Translations under genes and position numbers: made by a program
Assembly (NCBI RefSeq): GCF_900182605.1
Contig: NZ_FXTB01000009.1
Span: 62,001 to 126,000, forward strand
Origin: Saccharicrinis carchari
GTDB lineage: Bacteria > Bacteroidota > Bacteroidia > Bacteroidales > Marinilabiliaceae
Length of the DNA: 64,000 nucleotides
Reading direction: 5' to 3'
In this document: positions 62,049-64,000 of the stretch, in pieces
How positions within the stretch are numbered: the first letter of the stretch is position 1
Layout: every line of letters starts with the position of its first letter
Notes under the pieces: model-generated
Seen by the model: only the letters and a program-made list of their open reading frames with translations
Database searches by the model: none
Told to the model about the DNA's origin: nothing

Positions 62049-62747
62049 ATGAATAAAAAATATAAATGGATTGGCTTTGATGCCGACGACACAATTTGGG
62101 AAAACGAAACTTTTTTTAGGGAAACGGAATATCAATTTGCAAAACTGTTATCGGAGTTTTGCGATGAGCAAACAATAATGCAAGAACTTTATAAAACCGA
62201 GTTGGACAACCTTAAAGATTACGGATTTGGTATTAAGGGTTTTATGCTTAGTATGATAGAAACGGCCATTCGCTTAAGCAAGGGCAAGGTAGGCATTGAT
62301 AAAATAAGTTGTATGATAGAGCTGGGTAAGTGCATGCTAAACAAACCGGTGAAATTTATCGACGGCAGCAAAGAAGTGATAGAAAGTTTAAGCAAAAAAG
62401 GGTATAAGCTGGTGGTGCTGACCAAAGGAGATTTGTTAGATCAGGAGCGGAAGCTAAGCAAGGCCAATATCAAGCAATATTTTCACCACATCGAAATAAT
62501 GAGCGATAAACAAGAGGCCAACTACAATAAAATACTGGAGCATTTAAACATAGAAGCCAGGGATTTTTTGATGATAGGGAATTCTTTAAAATCGGATATT
62601 CTGCCCGTACTCAATCTGGGAGGTTCTGCTGTGCATATCCCGTTTCACACCACCTGGGTGCATGAGGAAGTGGAGAACAACAAAAAGCTGGAAAACTTTT
62701 GGGAGTTGGAACAAATGGCACAGCTCGAAGAGGTACTTGGTTTGTAA
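62049..62747 (+). CDS. HAD-superfamily hydrolase
   Basis: A 232-residue phosphatase-like protein with HAD motif I GFDADDTIWENE, motif II VLTKGD and motif III-IV GNSLKSDILPVLN. A helical cap domain lies between motifs I and II (about 20-100), as in YjjG-type phosphatases. The substrate is unknown. The start at 62049 is chosen since an upstream in-frame ATG at 61983 adds a hydrophobic extension without family support. Confidence 0.9.
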   Translation: MNKKYKWIGFDADDTIWENETFFRETEYQFAKLLSEFCDEQTIMQELYKTELDNLKDYGFGIKGFMLSMIETAIRLSKGKVGIDKISCMIELGKCMLNKPVKFIDGSKEVIESLSKKGYKLVVLTKGDLLDQERKLSKANIKQYFHHIEIMSDKQEANYNKILEHLNIEARDFLMIGNSLKSDILPVLNLGGSAVHIPFHTTWVHEEVENNKKLENFWELEQMAQLEEVLGL

Positions 62748-62844
62748 GCTTACAAAACTACACTGGACATTCTCGTTTAAAACAGCTAACTTGCCTTGCG
62801 TTCAATTGCTTAAGAGTAGCTGTATATTGTAAAAATAAAACATT

Positions 62845-63234
62845 ATGAAAGCAAATAATCCAGTAGTTTGGTTCGAGATTTATGTGGATGACCTAAAAAG
62901 GGCACAGCAGTTTTATGAAAAGGTATTTAAAATTGAAATAAGCGAACTCCCCATGCCTGAAACCGAAAGTGGTGATATGAAAATGTTATTCTTCCCCATG
63001 GAAATGAACGGAGAAGGGGCAGCCGGTGCATTGGTAAAAATGGAAGGCGTGAAGGCAGGCGGGAATTCTACCCTGGTTTATTTTGGTAGCCAGGACTGTG
63101 CCATAGAGGAAAGTAGGGTGGTAGACGCTGGAGGCACGATTGTGCAATCGAAGCATTCGATCGGCGAATATGGTTTTATGGTTTTAGCTCATGATACTGA
63201 AGGGAATAAGTTTGGAATACATTCTCAGGCATGA
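62845..63234 (+). CDS. VOC-family (glyoxalase/bleomycin-resistance fold) protein
   Basis: A 129-residue protein with two beta-alpha-beta-beta-beta units of the VOC fold: VVWFEIYVDDLKRAQQFYEKVF at the start (about 6-27, written here as spaced elements of the family pattern) and VDAGGTIVQSKHSIGEYG later, ending GNKFGIHSQ. Related PF00903 proteins bind metals or small ligands; the ligand is unknown. It stands alone. Confidence 0.82.
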   Translation: MKANNPVVWFEIYVDDLKRAQQFYEKVFKIEISELPMPETESGDMKMLFFPMEMNGEGAAGALVKMEGVKAGGNSTLVYFGSQDCAIEESRVVDAGGTIVQSKHSIGEYGFMVLAHDTEGNKFGIHSQA

Positions 63235-63301
63235 GGCAGTATTTTATGGGATAGTTTTGTCAACTCAACCAGGAGTTGAGCCTTGTTTTGCATCAACATG
63301 A

Positions 63302-64000
63302 TCATTCAAATTCCAATGTAAACTCCAGAATCTCCGGTCTGTTTCCCACCCTAACCGGAGGTCCCCATGTGCCAAACCCCGTGCTCACATAAAAATGACT
63401 GTCGCCTTTTTGTTTATAGCCACGGCTCACTTCAAAAATTCGTTGGGTAATATAGCCAAAAGGCCAAAGCTGCCCATGGTGGGTGTGGCCACTAATCTGA
63501 AAATCTACACCTGCTTTCTGCGCCACATGGAGATTATAGGGTTGGTGATCCAGCATCACTATGGGTTTTTGTTTATCCAGCGATGCGATTAATTTATGAA
63601 CAGTTTTGCGTGGTTTTTGTGTAAAGGCGGTTCTTTGCTTGTCTTCACGGCCTACAAGGTAAAAGCTGTTGTCAATAAGCAGGGAGGTGTCTCTTAAAAC
63701 ACGTATGCCGTGATTTTCGAGGTACGCAACGGCATCTTCGGCACCACCTATATACTCATGGTTTCCTGTGGAAGCATATACACCTAAAGGGGCTTTGAGT
63801 TTTAAAAGATCTTTACCCAGATTTTGGTCGATAACGGGTTTCAGGTCTTCGTCTACTACATCTCCCGCCAGCAATATGATATCAGGATGCAAACCGTTGA
63901 TGGCATTTACCAGTTTGTTCGTTTTCCGTGGTCCTATGATGGTGCCCAAATGTATATCCGAAGCAGCCACTATTTTTACCGACTTTCTATCTCCACCGGG
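63302..64000 (-). CDS. Metallophosphoesterase (YkuE-like), 5' end outside window
   Basis: The reading frame on the minus strand stays open to the window edge (VKIVAASDIHLG at the start of the visible domain), so the N-terminus, possibly with membrane spans, lies beyond 64000. The GTG at 63970 is only an internal valine. Calcineurin-like metal-binding motifs are complete: SDIHLG, AGDVVDE, GNHEY, MLDHQPYN and GHTHHGQLWP. Membrane-linked relatives hydrolyse lipid-type pyrophosphates or nucleotides; the substrate is unknown. The VOC gene converges on it with 67 bp between. Confidence 0.92.
   Translation of the reverse strand, partial: PGGDRKSVKIVAASDIHLGTIIGPRKTNKLVNAINGLHPDIILLAGDVVDEDLKPVIDQNLGKDLLKLKAPLGVYASTGNHEYIGGAEDAVAYLENHGIRVLRDTSLLIDNSFYLVGREDKQRTAFTQKPRKTVHKLIASLDKQKPIVMLDHQPYNLHVAQKAGVDFQISGHTHHGQLWPFGYITQRIFEVSRGYKQKGDSHFYVSTGFGTWGPPVRVGNRPEILEFTLEFE

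Noticed and set aside
1-64000. tRNA or rRNA genes, prophage, IS elements, restriction or toxin-antitoxin systems
   Set aside because: No tRNA cloverleaf, rRNA block, transposase, integrase, methyltransferase or toxin-antitoxin pair was seen on either strand.

Overview
The window looks like chromosomal DNA of a Bacteroidetes bacterium, probably a marine or sediment member of the Bacteroidales/Marinilabiliales. Four signs support this: a protein with a type IX secretion C-terminal sorting domain, a TonB receptor with a carboxypeptidase-like N-terminal domain, promoters matching the Bacteroidetes consensus (TTTG, 19 nt, TAnnTTTG), and an alternative complex III (act) cluster. Base composition is moderate. 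No tRNA, rRNA, IS element, phage gene or CRISPR array was seen. Most of the window is core genome with short intergenic gaps. The assignment to order is inference from gene content.

Layout. 1-4612: the end of a GH3 beta-glucosidase and a 1073-residue T9SS-exported multidomain binding protein, closed by a strong terminator. 5012-12962: alternative complex III, a respiratory quinol:acceptor oxidoreductase, in the order actA-B-C-D-F-E with overlapping genes; ActA carries six CXXCH sites and no terminal oxidase genes follow. 13008-17891: a fused alpha-keto acid dehydrogenase E1, a small membrane protein, a lipoprotein ApbE flavin transferase and UMP kinase. 18169-22981: a TonB receptor, a small secreted helical protein and a LytS/LytTR two-component pair, which look like one module. 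23047-30892: housekeeping genes (nucleoside transporter, bifunctional nuclease, L21/L27, SerRS, RuvC, thioesterase, TsaC-like, DapD). 31122-40868: a Pif1-like helicase, an AraC regulator, a large receiver/ATP-grasp protein, aminopeptidase P and an esterase. 41044-44929: a TPR-PAS histidine kinase, a candidate structured RNA and FabD. 45437-53428: an MlrC-like lipoprotein, a SPOR protein, a UspA protein, a GH63-type glucosidase, a DEAD-box helicase and TadA. 53623-64000: AspRS, an acyltransferase, a STAS-like protein, TrpRS, a CPBP protease, an outer-membrane protein, Mrp, a NifU-domain protein, a HAD phosphatase, a VOC protein and a truncated metallophosphoesterase.

The features least explained by known families are non-coding. 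Three tandem copies of a hairpin element lie between the STAS gene and trpS (57290-57618); they share an exact 14-nt leader and keep their stem through wobble and compensatory changes. A rod-like RNA candidate with its own terminator lies downstream of fabD. A perfect 24-bp palindrome sits between the divergent trpS and CPBP genes. A repeated GCAGC..AAAGCCCG element with a terminator-like hairpin fills the gap between the DEAD-box and tadA genes. Among proteins, the most unusual is the 990-residue protein at 35359-38331. It joins one degenerate and one apparently intact receiver domain to a PEP-synthase-like ATP-grasp domain but lacks the phosphohistidine and PEP-binding domains.
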